Position numbers and translations under genes: made by a program. The notes below the pieces were generated by a model. It saw only the letters and a list, made by a program, of their open reading frames with translations, ran no database searches and was not told the origin of the DNA. Of a stretch of 64,000 bases of DNA, positions 24,550-33,964 are shown in pieces (position 1 is the stretch's first letter; the number at the start of each line of letters is the position of its first letter). The DNA comes from CAINEC01 sp046052065 (GTDB taxonomy: Bacteria > Bacteroidota > Bacteroidia > AKYH767-A > OLB10): positions 1 through 64,000 of the forward strand of contig JBJOND010000003.1 in NCBI GenBank assembly GCA_046052065.1, in the 5' to 3' direction.

Positions 24550-25755
24550 ATGAAAATTGGCATCATCAGAGAAGGAAAAATACCTCACGACAAGCGCGTT
24601 CCATTCACACCCGTACAATGTAAATTTCTTTTAGAAACCTATTCTGATTTACAAATTGCTGTTCAGCCTTGCCCTTATAGATGTTATACCGATGATGAAT
24701 ACAAAATGCAAGGAGTTACTTTGCAGGACAATTTATCGGATTGTGATATTTTGATGGGTGTTAAAGAAGTGCCTGTTGAGAATTTAATTCCCAATAAAAA
24801 GTATCTGTTTTTTTCACATACCATAAAAAAGCAACCTTACAATAAAAAGCTTTTACAAGCTGTTCTAAAAAATAACATTCAACTTATCGATTATGAATGT
24901 TTAGTTGATGAAAATTTTAATCGTGTAATTGGTTTTGGAAGGTATGCCGGTATAGTTGGTGCCTACAATGGTATCATGGGCTACGGACTTAAATACGGCA
25001 TGTTTGATTTGAAGCCAGCTCATCTTTGTCATGATAAAAAAGAGTTGTTTCATGAGCTTGAAAAGGCTAATCTTCCGAATATAAAAATAGTAGTAACCGG
25101 TGGTGGGCGTGTTGCTAATGGAGCATTAGAAACATTAGGTGCGCTTGAAATTAGAAAGGTAACACCTTACGAGTTTTTGAATTATACGTTTAGAGAACCT
25201 GTGTACGTTCAAATTCATAGTAAGGATTTTCATGCCTTAAAGAATGGAGCAGGGTGGAGCAGTGCTGAGTTTTACAATCAACCGGAATTATTTAATTCTA
25301 CTTTTTCTACACCAGGGTCCTATGCAGATAATTGTGATTTGTTAATTCATTGTACGTATTGGAATCCGAAAGCGCCTGTTTTATTTACAAAGGAACAAAT
25401 GAAAGGGCCTATGTTCAAGGTTAGTGTTATTGCAGATGTTACATGTGATATTGACGGAAGTATTCCTTCAACAACGCATCCTTCAACAATTGAGAATAAA
25501 TTTTACGGATATAATCCGCATACGGAGAAAGAAGACGAAGCTTTCGCACCTTCTACGATTACAGTTATGGCGGTAGATAATTTACCTTGTGAATTACCTC
25601 GTGATGCTTCAGAAGGTTTTGGAAAAGATCTGATGGAAAAAGTAATTCCTTCGTTGATAGGTAATGATAACGGACTTATCGAACGCGGAACAATTACAAT
25701 TGAAGGAAAACTAACTTCTCGTTTCGAATATTTAGCTGATTACGCAGCGAACTAA
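24550..25755 (+). CDS. Alanine/saccharopine dehydrogenase-type oxidoreductase
   Basis: 401 aa. The N-terminus IGIIREGKIPHDKRVPFTP is the alanine dehydrogenase/PNT N-terminal signature, and a Rossmann segment lies at about 180-200 (IKIVVTGGGRVANGALE). FGRYAGIVGAYNG and CDLLIHCTYWNPKAP point to the lysine-forming saccharopine dehydrogenase-like subgroup. It is an NAD(P)-dependent dehydrogenase of an amino acid; the substrate remains open. Ends convergently with rpe, overlapping by 4 nt. Confidence 0.85.
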   Translation: MKIGIIREGKIPHDKRVPFTPVQCKFLLETYSDLQIAVQPCPYRCYTDDEYKMQGVTLQDNLSDCDILMGVKEVPVENLIPNKKYLFFSHTIKKQPYNKKLLQAVLKNNIQLIDYECLVDENFNRVIGFGRYAGIVGAYNGIMGYGLKYGMFDLKPAHLCHDKKELFHELEKANLPNIKIVVTGGGRVANGALETLGALEIRKVTPYEFLNYTFREPVYVQIHSKDFHALKNGAGWSSAEFYNQPELFNSTFSTPGSYADNCDLLIHCTYWNPKAPVLFTKEQMKGPMFKVSVIADVTCDIDGSIPSTTHPSTIENKFYGYNPHTEKEDEAFAPSTITVMAVDNLPCELPRDASEGFGKDLMEKVIPSLIGNDNGLIERGTITIEGKLTSRFEYLADYAAN

Positions 25756-26408
25756 GCAGTAATAGTCTTTAGTTGAGTAATTGCTTCAGTCGGATTTGAA
25801 TGACCGAATACGGTGTTGCCAGCCACTAAAACATCAGCACCACACTCAACCAATTTACGGGCATTATTAAAATCAACTCCGCCATCAATCTCAATGAGTG
25901 TTGTAGCGTTATTTTGAATAATCAGATTTTTCAGTGCTTCAACTTTTGCATAGGTTTGTTCAATAAACTTTTGTCCACCAAAGCCTGGGTTTACCGACAT
26001 GATACAAACTAAGTCGATGTCTTTAATTACATCAGAAAGTAAAGAGATATTCGTATGAGGATTGATTGCAACACCCGCCTTAACGTTTAGTGCTTTTATT
26101 GCTTGAAGGCTACGATGTAAATGCGTACATGCTTCATAATGAACAGAAATTACAGCTGCACCTGCATCTGCAAAGGACTTCAAGTATTGATCAGGATTAA
26201 CAATCATCAAATGCACATCCAAAGGTTTTTGAGCATGCTTTTGTATTGACTTTAGTACAGGAAATCCGAAGGAAATATTTGGTACAAAAACACCATCCAT
26301 AATATCGATATGAAACCAATCGGCAGCGCTATTATTTACCATGTTTGTATCTCTTTCAAGATTTCCAAAGTCGGCTGAAAGCATGGAAGGAGCGATTAGT
26401 GCAGGCAT
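25752..26408 (-). CDS. rpe: Ribulose-phosphate 3-epimerase
   Basis: 218 aa TIM barrel. Motifs are IAPSMLSADFGNL (substrate Ser), WFHIDIMDGVFVPNISFG (metal His and catalytic Asp), VCIMSVNPGFGGQKFI, and IEIDGGVD with the second catalytic Asp. It interconverts ribulose 5-phosphate and xylulose 5-phosphate in the pentose phosphate pathway. Monocistronic on the minus strand. Confidence 0.96.
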   Translation of the reverse strand: MPALIAPSMLSADFGNLERDTNMVNNSAADWFHIDIMDGVFVPNISFGFPVLKSIQKHAQKPLDVHLMIVNPDQYLKSFADAGAAVISVHYEACTHLHRSLQAIKALNVKAGVAINPHTNISLLSDVIKDIDLVCIMSVNPGFGGQKFIEQTYAKVEALKNLIIQNNATTLIEIDGGVDFNNARKLVECGADVLVAGNTVFGHSNPTEAITQLKTITA

Positions 26409-26447
26409 ATCAAATATTTTTTGCTAAACTACAAAACATTTTCTTTT

Positions 26448-26478
26448 AAAAAGACAACCCCGCATCTGTAGTGCGGGG
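26448..26478 (-). terminator. Terminator of rpoD
   Basis: Stem CCCCGCA/TGCGGGG (26458-26464 with 26472-26478), followed on the minus strand by TTGTCTTTTT. Confidence 0.8.
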
Positions 26479-26511
26479 CTGACTAAAACTAAACCTAAAA
26501 ACCAATATTTT

Positions 26512-27375
26512 TTATCCGAGATATGTTTTTAAAATCTTACTTCTTGAAGTATGTTTTAATCTGCGGATTGCTTTTTCTTTTATTTGTCGTACTCGTTCGC
26601 GAGTTAATTCGAATCTTTCTCCTATTTCTTCCAACGTTAAGGCAGAATCAGCAAGTCCAAAGTACAAGCGAATTACATCCGCTTCACGTGGTGTTAAGGT
26701 AACCAAGGCGCGTTCGATTTCTCTTTTTAAAGATTCATTAATTAAATTGTTTTCTGGAGAGGGTGCTCCCTCATCACCTGGCATTACGTCCATTAATGTT
26801 CCATCCTCACCTGTAATCAATGGTGCGTCCATTGAAATATGTCGGCCTGATGAACGCATAGTATCTGTTACATCAGCAACTGTAATGTTCAAGATTATAG
26901 ACAATTCCTCGTTTGTGGGTTCTCTTTCGAACTCTTGTTCTAATTGAGAGAACGCACGATTGATTTTATTAATGAATCCTATTTTATTTAAAGGCAAACG
27001 AACTATTCTTGCTTGTTCAGCTAAGGCTTGTAAAATACTTTGACGAATCCACCATACAGCATAGGAGATAAATTTGAATCCTCTTGTTTCATCAAAGCGT
27101 TGTGCAGCCTTTATTAAACCAAGGTTACCTTCGTTGATTAGATCACCTAATGTTAATCCCTGGTTTTGATATTGCTTTGCAACAGAAACCACGAAACGTA
27201 GATTTGCCTTTGTTAAACGTTCTAAAGCTAATCGGTCGCCTTCACGAATTCTTCGTGCTAATTCCACTTCATCTTCAGCTCGTAGTAATTCTACTTTGCC
27301 GATTTCCTGAAGGTATTTATCAAGCGAAGCTGTTTCGCGATTGGTTACTTGTTTCGTAATTTTTAGCTGTCTCAT
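26512..27375 (-). CDS. rpoD: Primary sigma factor RpoD/SigA
   Basis: 287 aa, the compact primary sigma factor of Bacteroidota that lacks the long region 1.1/non-conserved insert of proteobacterial RpoD. Region 1.2 begins ASLDKYLQEIGKVELL; regions 2.1-2.4 include LRFVVSVAKQYQNQGLTLGDLINEGNLG and FKFISYAVWWIRQSILQALAEQARIVRLP; region 4.2 is LTLEEIGERFELTRERVRQIKEKAI. It is judged the housekeeping factor because it is closer to the standard sequence than the paralogue at 17479. It recognises the TTTG/TAnnTTTG promoters seen in this window. Confidence 0.95.
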   Translation of the reverse strand: MRQLKITKQVTNRETASLDKYLQEIGKVELLRAEDEVELARRIREGDRLALERLTKANLRFVVSVAKQYQNQGLTLGDLINEGNLGLIKAAQRFDETRGFKFISYAVWWIRQSILQALAEQARIVRLPLNKIGFINKINRAFSQLEQEFEREPTNEELSIILNITVADVTDTMRSSGRHISMDAPLITGEDGTLMDVMPGDEGAPSPENNLINESLKREIERALVTLTPREADVIRLYFGLADSALTLEEIGERFELTRERVRQIKEKAIRRLKHTSRSKILKTYLG

Positions 27376-27544
27376 TGTATTTCAAATTTGACAACCTTAA
27401 CGACAGCACGGTTAAATGGTTGCAAAAAATGAAATAGCTATTTGTAAGGAAAAGCGGGTTTGTTGTTCATTTTATGCTAAATGCAATAGTGTTTTTGATA
27501 CCTAAGGTATTATTCATTACAGGTAATTTTCAAATGTTGAAGGC

Positions 27545-27573
27545 ACAAAAAAAGTCCCGCAATGCGGGACTTT
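27545..27573 (-). terminator. Terminator of pnp
   Basis: Stem AAAGTCCCGCA/TGCGGGACTTT followed on the minus strand by a seven-T run, downstream of pnp. Confidence 0.88.
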
Positions 27574-27626
27574 CAGAGGTAAAACCAATTTAAATGGTTC
27601 TATCTGGATGTTAAATTTTGAACAAA

Positions 27627-29735
27627 TTATAACAAAACCTTACGAGATAAGCGATACTTACCTGTTTTCTTATCTATTTCAACAAGTTTAACTTGAATAA
27701 TTTCTCCTTCCTTTAAAACACCTTCCATAGATGGTAGTCTATCTTTAGAAATTTCAGAGATATGAAGTAAACCATCTTTACCAGGCATAAATTCAACGAA
27801 TGCACCGAAAGTAGTAATCGTTTTTACTTTTCCTTCGTAAGTTTCTCCAACTTCAGGCTCAGCTACAATTCCCTTAACCCAGTTTAATGCTGCATCAATG
27901 GATTGCTTATTTGGAGAGGCAATTTCAACGACACCTTCATTATTAACTTCTTCAATAGAGATTGTTGCTCCAGTTGTGCGCTGAATTTCCTGAATGATTT
28001 TTCCACCTGGTCCGATAACCGCACCGATATATTCTTTAGCAATTCTTAAAACGACAATGCGAGGTGCATGTGCTTTATAGTCTTCGTTTGGCTGAGCAAT
28101 AGTCTTCGACATTTCATTTAAAATGTGCAAACGACCCGCTTTTGCTTGTTCTAAAGCTTGTAATAAGATATCATATGGAAGACCATCAACTTTTAAATCC
28201 ATCTGGCAAGCACAGATACCTTTTTCAGTACCCGTTACTTTAAAGTCCATATCACCTAAGTGATCTTCATCGCCAAGAATATCACTTAAAACGGCGAAGT
28301 TTCCTTTACCATCTGTAATTAATCCCATCGCAATACCTGAAACTGCAGCCTTTAATTTAACACCTGCATCAAATAATGCCAACGAACCAGCACAAACAGT
28401 AGCCATTGATGAAGAACCATTTGATTCAAGGATATCAGAAACAATACGAACAGTATAAGGATTCAGGTCATCACCAGGCATCATTTGCTTTAACGAACGC
28501 ATCGCTAGGTTACCATGACCCACCTCACGACGACTTGTTCCTCTGTTAGGCTTTACCTCTCCAGTACTGAAGCCAGGGAAGTTATAATGTAATAAGAACT
28601 TATTCTTTCCTTGGTACATTGCCTGATCGATAATTTGCTCGTCAAGTTTAGAACCTAGTGTTACAGTAGTTAACGATTGAGTTTCACCTCGTGTGAAAAC
28701 AGCAGAACCATGAGCTGATGGTAAGTAATTGACTTCAGACCAGATAGAGCGGATGTCCGTTAATCCACGTCCATCTAAACGAATCTTTTCTTTTATAATC
28801 ATATCACGAACAGCTTCTTTCTCAACATCATGATAATATGTTTTGATGAATCCCATTTTAGCAGCTAATTCTTCTTCAGTAAACTGAGAACAGAATTCTA
28901 CTAAAACTTCTTTAAAAGCAAACTTGCGGGCATGCTTATCAGGATTACAACGACGAGCAACAGCATAAACTTTATCGTATGTTTCTTTCCATACTTTTTC
29001 ACGAAGTTCTTCATCATGTGTTTCATGAGAATAGTTACGCTTCGTCACTCCAAGCATTTCAGCTAATTCAATCTGAGCCTGGCATTGTACTTTGATAGCT
29101 TCATGAGCAAATCCAATAGCTTCAGCCATTTCTTTCTCGCTCACTTCTTTCATTTCTCCTTCAACCATTAGGATATCCTTAGCCGTACCTGCCACGATTA
29201 AATCTATATCAGCAGTAGCCATAGTTGAGATAGGAGGGTTAATAATAAATTGACCATCGATACGGGCAACACGAACTTCTGAGATAGGTCCGTTAAACGG
29301 AATATCAGAAACTGCTATGGCAGCAGATGCAGCTAATCCAGCTAAGCAATCTGGAGCTACTTCCATATCGGCAGAAATTAAATTTACCATTACTTGTGTG
29401 TCAGCATGGTAATCATCTGGGAATAAAGGGCGAAGTGCGCGGTCAATTAAACGAGAAATTAAAATCTCGTTATCATTTAAGCGAGCTTCGCGACGGAAAA
29501 ATCCACCAGGGAATCTTCCAGCAGAAGCAAACTTCTCTTGATAATCAACAGTTAAAGGCATGAAATCCACACCTGGTTTTGCATCGGGACTAGATACGAC
29601 AGTAGCTAGTAACATACAATCTCCCATTCTTAATACAATTGAACCATCAGCTTGCTTGGCAAGTTTACCGGTTTCAATACTAATTTCCCTTCCGTCCGCT
29701 AGTTTGAAGGTTTTTACGACAGCGTTTTGTGACAT
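27627..29735 (-). CDS. pnp: Polyribonucleotide nucleotidyltransferase
   Basis: 702 aa. Two RNase PH domains (about 10-140 and 320-540, with GRFPGGFFRREARLND and RGTSRREVGHGNLA phosphate-binding regions), a KH domain (IGAVIGPGGKIIQEIQ, about 560-615) and a C-terminal S1 domain (GETYEGKVKTITTFGAFVE, about 625-700). PNPase degrades RNA 3' to 5' by phosphorolysis. It lies downstream of rpsO in the same orientation, the order found in many bacteria, but a terminator-like hairpin separates them. Confidence 0.97.
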   Translation of the reverse strand: MSQNAVVKTFKLADGREISIETGKLAKQADGSIVLRMGDCMLLATVVSSPDAKPGVDFMPLTVDYQEKFASAGRFPGGFFRREARLNDNEILISRLIDRALRPLFPDDYHADTQVMVNLISADMEVAPDCLAGLAASAAIAVSDIPFNGPISEVRVARIDGQFIINPPISTMATADIDLIVAGTAKDILMVEGEMKEVSEKEMAEAIGFAHEAIKVQCQAQIELAEMLGVTKRNYSHETHDEELREKVWKETYDKVYAVARRCNPDKHARKFAFKEVLVEFCSQFTEEELAAKMGFIKTYYHDVEKEAVRDMIIKEKIRLDGRGLTDIRSIWSEVNYLPSAHGSAVFTRGETQSLTTVTLGSKLDEQIIDQAMYQGKNKFLLHYNFPGFSTGEVKPNRGTSRREVGHGNLAMRSLKQMMPGDDLNPYTVRIVSDILESNGSSSMATVCAGSLALFDAGVKLKAAVSGIAMGLITDGKGNFAVLSDILGDEDHLGDMDFKVTGTEKGICACQMDLKVDGLPYDILLQALEQAKAGRLHILNEMSKTIAQPNEDYKAHAPRIVVLRIAKEYIGAVIGPGGKIIQEIQRTTGATISIEEVNNEGVVEIASPNKQSIDAALNWVKGIVAEPEVGETYEGKVKTITTFGAFVEFMPGKDGLLHISEISKDRLPSMEGVLKEGEIIQVKLVEIDKKTGKYRLSRKVLL

Positions 29736-29812
29736 TTTTTTGCAGCTTTTTTTACAGCGTTTGACAGCTTTTGATTTATAATACTTATGAATTAAATCGG
29801 TGGTAATAAAAC

Positions 29813-29842
29813 GAAAAAAGGCAAATTCAATTTGAATTGCCT
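29813..29842 (-). terminator. Terminator of rpsO
   Basis: GGCAATTCAA/TTGAATTTGCC stem with one bulge on the minus strand, followed by a T-run. Some readthrough into pnp is possible. Confidence 0.7.
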
Positions 29843-29872
29843 CTTTTCATTTATCGTTGTGGCGACATCGCC

Positions 29873-30142
29873 TTATTTACGAATTCCTAGTTCAGCGATA
29901 ATAGCACGGTAGCGATTGATATCTGTTTTGTATAGATAATCTAATAAGCTACGACGCTTACCAACTAAACGAATTAATGCACGTTGCGTAGAGAAGTCTT
30001 TCTTGCTAGTCTTTAAGTGACTAGTTAAATGATTGATTCTATGAGAAAACAATGCAATTTGACCTTCTGCTGAACCTGTATTGGTTTCGCTATTACCGTG
30101 TTTTTTGAAAATTTCTTTTTTTGCTTCTGAAGTTAATAACAT
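29873..30142 (-). CDS. rpsO: 30S ribosomal protein S15
   Basis: 89 aa, the standard S15 length. The family sequence is recognisable: TGSAEGQIALFSHRINHLTSHL, KKDFSTQRALIRLVGKRRSLLDYL and INRYRAIIAELGIRK. It binds 16S rRNA early in 30S assembly. It has its own promoter and precedes pnp. Confidence 0.97.
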   Translation of the reverse strand: MLLTSEAKKEIFKKHGNSETNTGSAEGQIALFSHRINHLTSHLKTSKKDFSTQRALIRLVGKRRSLLDYLYKTDINRYRAIIAELGIRK

Positions 30143-30177
30143 GATTCTTCGGTGATTTTCTTTTTATTATTGGAGGG

Positions 30178-30185
30178 CAAAGATA
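30178..30185 (-). promoter_or_regulatory. -7 box of rpsO
   Basis: TATCTTTG on the minus strand, leaving a leader of about 30 nt. A TTG about 20 nt upstream is a partial -33 element. The remaining intergenic sequence to 30381 shows nothing else recognised. Confidence 0.5.
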
Positions 30186-30381
30186 TAAACCAAATTCTTA
30201 TTAAACAATAGATTGAAGTGTATTTTTATTAACGTATCAAAGAAATCATTAAGCGCTGTTTGTTGGATAATTAGGTGTCGAATATCAATCCTGTAAATTA
30301 AAATTAAATAAATCTATAACAATCAGTATATCAGTTTTTAGTATTGTTTAATTGAATAATACTTTAATTAGTAAACTCTGT

Positions 30382-31107
30382 TTATTCAAAGAAATAATCA
30401 CTTTGAATTTCTTTAATTTGCCAAACATCTAATTGAAGTAAAAGAAAAAATTTCATCTGAACCCAACGTGCTGCCGACTTCGGATTCGTTTTTATCTGAT
30501 AATCTACATAAATAATCGCTTGTTCTTCATCATAATTATTTAAAGTCAGTCGATTGCTCTTAATAATCAGGTTTCCGTGCCTCAACTTGAACCCAAGTTC
30601 AAGATTTTCCCATAATTCATAGCTGGAATGTATCCCATTAATAATTAAATGTTCACTTAAAATTGGGTATAATCTTCTCCATGGAGCTTCAAAAAAAATC
30701 AAATTAAAGGCATTAACTGTATTGAATAAAAAGTTTAGGTTAAGTGTCAATATATCTTCAAAATCAATTTCTTGTATGTATTTAATCGATTTAATTTCTT
30801 TTACTTTGATGGTCACTATATACTCACTCAGGAGTTTGTAATAGCAGATATCATCATACAGGTATCGATGATTAAACCGTACTTTTTGGAATTTCATCCG
30901 CTTCTTTAATTTCTCGAGATTCTCTAGGTTTCTTTTAATACTCAAGTCTTCATCAAAAAGTGGAGGATAGTCTAGAAATTCTAGCAAATTGATTATTCCA
31001 GCACCTTTGATCCTTTCTTCTGATTCTTGTAAATGCTTGGGATGGTAGCGATTAAACTGTCTTGCTGCAGCATTTAACTTTATTTTTGATTCAGCTGATG
31101 GTTGCAT
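30382..31107 (-). CDS. Hypothetical protein
   Basis: 241 aa, no signal peptide and no clear TM helix. The N-terminal third is basic and helical (SAESKIKLNAAARQFNRYHP and LENLEKLKKRMKFQKV). The C-terminal part has beta strands rich in Ile, Leu and Tyr and ends WVQMKFFLLLQLDVWQIKEI, a pattern reminiscent of NTF2/Tim44-like sheets but too weak to assign. It lies downstream of the small lipoprotein gene on the same strand. Function not recognised. Confidence 0.65.
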   Translation of the reverse strand: MQPSAESKIKLNAAARQFNRYHPKHLQESEERIKGAGIINLLEFLDYPPLFDEDLSIKRNLENLEKLKKRMKFQKVRFNHRYLYDDICYYKLLSEYIVTIKVKEIKSIKYIQEIDFEDILTLNLNFLFNTVNAFNLIFFEAPWRRLYPILSEHLIINGIHSSYELWENLELGFKLRHGNLIIKSNRLTLNNYDEEQAIIYVDYQIKTNPKSAARWVQMKFFLLLQLDVWQIKEIQSDYFFE

Positions 31108-31178
31108 ACTTTCATATTTAGAAAAACGAAAGTATAATCAGGGTTAGCGATTATTCGGTAACAAACGGATGTAAGCGT

Positions 31179-31340
31179 TTAATGACGTCGGTTGTGATAA
31201 CGTTTAGGATGCAAGATTTCTTTTTCTAGACGGGTATTTTTTACACCCATTTTACGTTTTCGCTTTACGCAATTAACCTTATGACTGCAAGAAGATAGGC
31301 CTATGATTAATACTAAAAATATGCAGGTAAACCGATTCAT
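31179..31340 (-). CDS. 53-aa basic lipoprotein
   Basis: Very short frame on the minus strand: MNRFTCIFLVLIIGLSSC is a compact lipoprotein signal peptide with lipobox GLSSC (Cys18). It is followed by a 35-residue, strongly basic mature peptide (CVKRKRKMGVKNTRLE, ending RYHNRRH). ATG at 31340, TAA at 31179. The perfect lipobox directly after a hydrophobic core, and location in a gap between same-strand genes, support a real gene. The basic peptide could bind peptidoglycan, LPS or an anionic partner; function unknown. Confidence 0.65.
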   Translation of the reverse strand: MNRFTCIFLVLIIGLSSCSHKVNCVKRKRKMGVKNTRLEKEILHPKRYHNRRH

Positions 31341-31377
31341 TGTATTGCTTTACATAACAACGATGCAGTATCAAGTA

Positions 31378-32223
31378 TTAGTGTGCGAAATAACTTAAGA
31401 CATGCGACATACGGTCTTTCAGTTCTGTTCTTGGAACAATCATATCTAGGAAGCCATGTTCTAAAACGAATTCAGAAGTCTGAAAGCCCTTCGGCAAATC
31501 TTTACCGATTGTTTCTTTAACTACACGAGGACCAGCAAAGCCAATCAAAGCACCTGGCTCCGCAATGTTTAAGTCGCCAAGCATTGCAAACGAAGCTGTT
31601 ACACCTCCTGTAGTAGGATCCGTTAAAAAAGAGATATAGGGTAATTTAGCATCCGCTAATCGGGTAAGTTTTGCAGAAGTTTTGGCCATTTGCATTAGCG
31701 ATAGTGCCGCTTCCATCATACGTGCCCCACCTGATTTAGAAATCATCATAAATGGAGTATTATGCTCAATGGAATAATCGATGGCTCTCGCAATCTTTTC
31801 TCCCATTACCGAACCCATTGAGCCACCAATAAATTTAAAATCCATGCAGGCAATAGTCAATGGATAACCACCACATTTACCAGAAGCTGTGCGCACTGCA
31901 TCTTTTAATCCTGTCTTCTTTTGAGTATCAACAAGTCGGTCGGCGTATTTTTTAGTGTCAGAAAAGTTAAGCGGATCAGCAGAAGTCATATTTGCATTAA
32001 ACTCTACAAATTCATTATCATCAAATAAAATTGAGAAATACTCTTCAGACCCGATACGCTCATGATAAGCGCACTTTATACAAACCCAATTATTGTTCTG
32101 ATGCTCCTGGGAAGGTTGAATGTTCTTGCAAGAGGGACATTTATACCATAATCCTTCAGGTGTTTCTTTCTTTTCACTGGTAGAAGTAGTAATCCCTTCC
32201 TTAATTCGATTAAACCAACTCAT
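31378..32223 (-). CDS. accD: Acetyl-CoA carboxylase carboxyltransferase beta subunit
   Basis: 281 aa. An N-terminal zinc ribbon (Cys29, Cys32, Cys48, Cys51) is followed by the crotonase-like carboxyltransferase domain with SKSGGARMMEAALSLMQMAK, FLTDPTTGGVTASFAMLGD and EPGALIGFAGPRVV. With AccA it moves the carboxyl group from biotin to acetyl-CoA to give malonyl-CoA, the first step of fatty acid synthesis. 24 nt downstream of the aldolase gene. Confidence 0.96.
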   Translation of the reverse strand: MSWFNRIKEGITTSTSEKKETPEGLWYKCPSCKNIQPSQEHQNNNWVCIKCAYHERIGSEEYFSILFDDNEFVEFNANMTSADPLNFSDTKKYADRLVDTQKKTGLKDAVRTASGKCGGYPLTIACMDFKFIGGSMGSVMGEKIARAIDYSIEHNTPFMMISKSGGARMMEAALSLMQMAKTSAKLTRLADAKLPYISFLTDPTTGGVTASFAMLGDLNIAEPGALIGFAGPRVVKETIGKDLPKGFQTSEFVLEHGFLDMIVPRTELKDRMSHVLSYFAH

Positions 32224-32247
32224 AGTCGTAGTATTTGAGAGTTCTTA

Positions 32248-33306
32248 TTAAGCAATAGTAATTTCATTTGTCAGGTACACATCCTGAATTGCGTTTAGCA
32301 TTTGAATTCCTTCACTGAAAGGTTTTTGAAACGCCTTTCTACCAGAGATTAATCCTTGACCACCCGCACGCTTATTAATCACAGCTGTTGTAACTGCCTC
32401 TGCCATGTCCGAAGCGCCTTTACTTTCACCACCTGAATTAATCAAGCCCATACGTCCCATATAGCAATTTGCTACCTGGTAACGAGCTAAATCGATAGGA
32501 TGGTTTGTAGTAAGTTCATCGTAAACTTTCTTATGCGTCTTACCAAAATTAACCGCCGTATATCCGCCGTTATTCGTTGGAAGCTTTTGCTTGATAATAT
32601 CCGCCTGAATAGTAACTCCTAAATGGTTCGCTTGTCCAGTTAAATCGGCTGAAGTATGATAATCAACACCATCTTTCTTGAACGCATTGTTTCGGGTATA
32701 GCACCATAGAATAGTTGCCATTCCTAATTCGTGAGCACGTTCAAAAGCTTGAGCAACTTCTACTATCTGACGTGATGACTCTTCAGAACCAAAGTAAATC
32801 GTCGCACCAACTGCTGTAGCACCCATATTCCAAGCTTCTTCAACAGAACCGAACATGATTTGATCGAACTTATTTGGGTAACTTAAGAATTCATTGTGGT
32901 TAATTTTTACAATGAAAGGAATTTTATGAGCGTATTTTCTAGAAACCGATGCTAACACACCATAGGTAGAAGCAACTGCATTACATCCACCTTCTATTGC
33001 TAGCTTAACAATATTTTCAGGATCGAAGAACATAGGGTTTGGTGCGAAAGAAGCTCCAGCTGAATGCTCAATTCCCTGATCAACAGGTAAAATGCTTAAG
33101 TAGCCAGTACCCGCCAAACGACCGTGGTTATAAAGTGTATTAATGCTTTTGATAACCTGGTTACTTCGGTTACTTGGTATAAAAATTCTATCGGTAAAAT
33201 CAGGTCCTGGTAAATGAATCTGATCTTTTGTAATTGTCTTACAGTTGTGGTTCAAAAGGGAGTCAGCATCCTGACCTAATAATTCAGTGATTTTTTGCAA
33301 CGACAT
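32248..33306 (-). CDS. fbaB: Class I fructose-bisphosphate aldolase, FbaB/DhnA family
   Basis: 352 aa. The DhnA-type aldolase pattern is visible: GRLAGTGYLSILPVDQGIEHSAG, IPFIVKINHNEF with the Lys expected to form a Schiff base nearby, GATAVGATIYFGSEES, and NSGGESKGASDMAEAV with the phosphate-binding loop. It splits or forms fructose 1,6-bisphosphate without metal. With gap it points to glycolysis/gluconeogenesis. A TAGTTTTG -7 box lies just upstream. Confidence 0.92.
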   Translation of the reverse strand: MSLQKITELLGQDADSLLNHNCKTITKDQIHLPGPDFTDRIFIPSNRSNQVIKSINTLYNHGRLAGTGYLSILPVDQGIEHSAGASFAPNPMFFDPENIVKLAIEGGCNAVASTYGVLASVSRKYAHKIPFIVKINHNEFLSYPNKFDQIMFGSVEEAWNMGATAVGATIYFGSEESSRQIVEVAQAFERAHELGMATILWCYTRNNAFKKDGVDYHTSADLTGQANHLGVTIQADIIKQKLPTNNGGYTAVNFGKTHKKVYDELTTNHPIDLARYQVANCYMGRMGLINSGGESKGASDMAEAVTTAVINKRAGGQGLISGRKAFQKPFSEGIQMLNAIQDVYLTNEITIA

Positions 33307-33337
33307 ATTGAATCTTTGTTTAGTATAATTTGGATGA

Positions 33338-33345
33338 CAAAACTA
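33338..33345 (-). promoter_or_regulatory. -7 box of fbaB
   Basis: TAGTTTTG on the minus strand, about 31 nt before the ATG at 33306. The -33 element is not clear. Confidence 0.4.
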
Positions 33346-33360
33346 ACAAAAATTGGTGTA

Positions 33361-33960
33361 TCACCAACCACTTGTAAATGACCCCATATTGGCTAAGAAA
33401 TCAAGGCTGCTCAAATTAGGCTCGAAAGGATGCTTATAATTGAAGACCTGATTGTAGATTTTAAAAGAATCTAAGGGTAGTATTGTTGGCTCATACCCAT
33501 GATTATCAGAAAGTTTTCGGTAATCGCTAATGTTGTTTTCTGAAGTAAGTACTTCTGAAATTTTAACGGATAACTTTAGTTTCTTTAAAAATAATGCGAG
33601 AAAATCACGGTTTAAATCGATTAATAATTCAGGCTGTCGATCATAGATAAGCCAGATATCATCTTTTATAAACTCGAAAAAAGGAGCTGTATTGTAAGCA
33701 GCTTCCAATGCGCCTTTGTGAACACGTATCCATGGCTGACTATAATCGATTTTAACATCAGAGATAACCGTGCTGTTATGCTTTGCATTTACAGGCACAC
33801 TCAAACATTGAATCCCGTTAGGAGATAAAATATGGCACCTATTGCGGACAGTCTTTTTTTTCCAGAATTCTTGATGGTCAACAATAACACCATCCATCGT
33901 ACTGATTAATTTCAAGTACTCGATAGAAGGCAGGTAAGAAGTACTGACTAATGCAGTCAC
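33361..33960 (-). CDS. WbqC-like family protein
   Basis: 199 aa from the GTG at 33960, which follows the lepB stop by 4 nt. An in-frame ATG at 34044 would overlap lepB by 80 nt and adds a sequence that does not fit the family. The family opening LVSTSYLPSIEYLKLI is followed by WKKKTVRNRCHILSPNGIQCLSVPV and IDYSQPWIRVHKGALEAAYNTAPFFEF, all typical of WbqC. WbqC-like proteins have been linked to sugar/polysaccharide loci, but their reaction is not established. In Bacteroidota the gene is commonly next to lepB, as here. Confidence 0.85.
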   Translation of the reverse strand: MTALVSTSYLPSIEYLKLISTMDGVIVDHQEFWKKKTVRNRCHILSPNGIQCLSVPVNAKHNSTVISDVKIDYSQPWIRVHKGALEAAYNTAPFFEFIKDDIWLIYDRQPELLIDLNRDFLALFLKKLKLSVKISEVLTSENNISDYRKLSDNHGYEPTILPLDSFKIYNQVFNYKHPFEPNLSSLDFLANMGSFTSGW

Positions 33961-33964
33961 AGAG

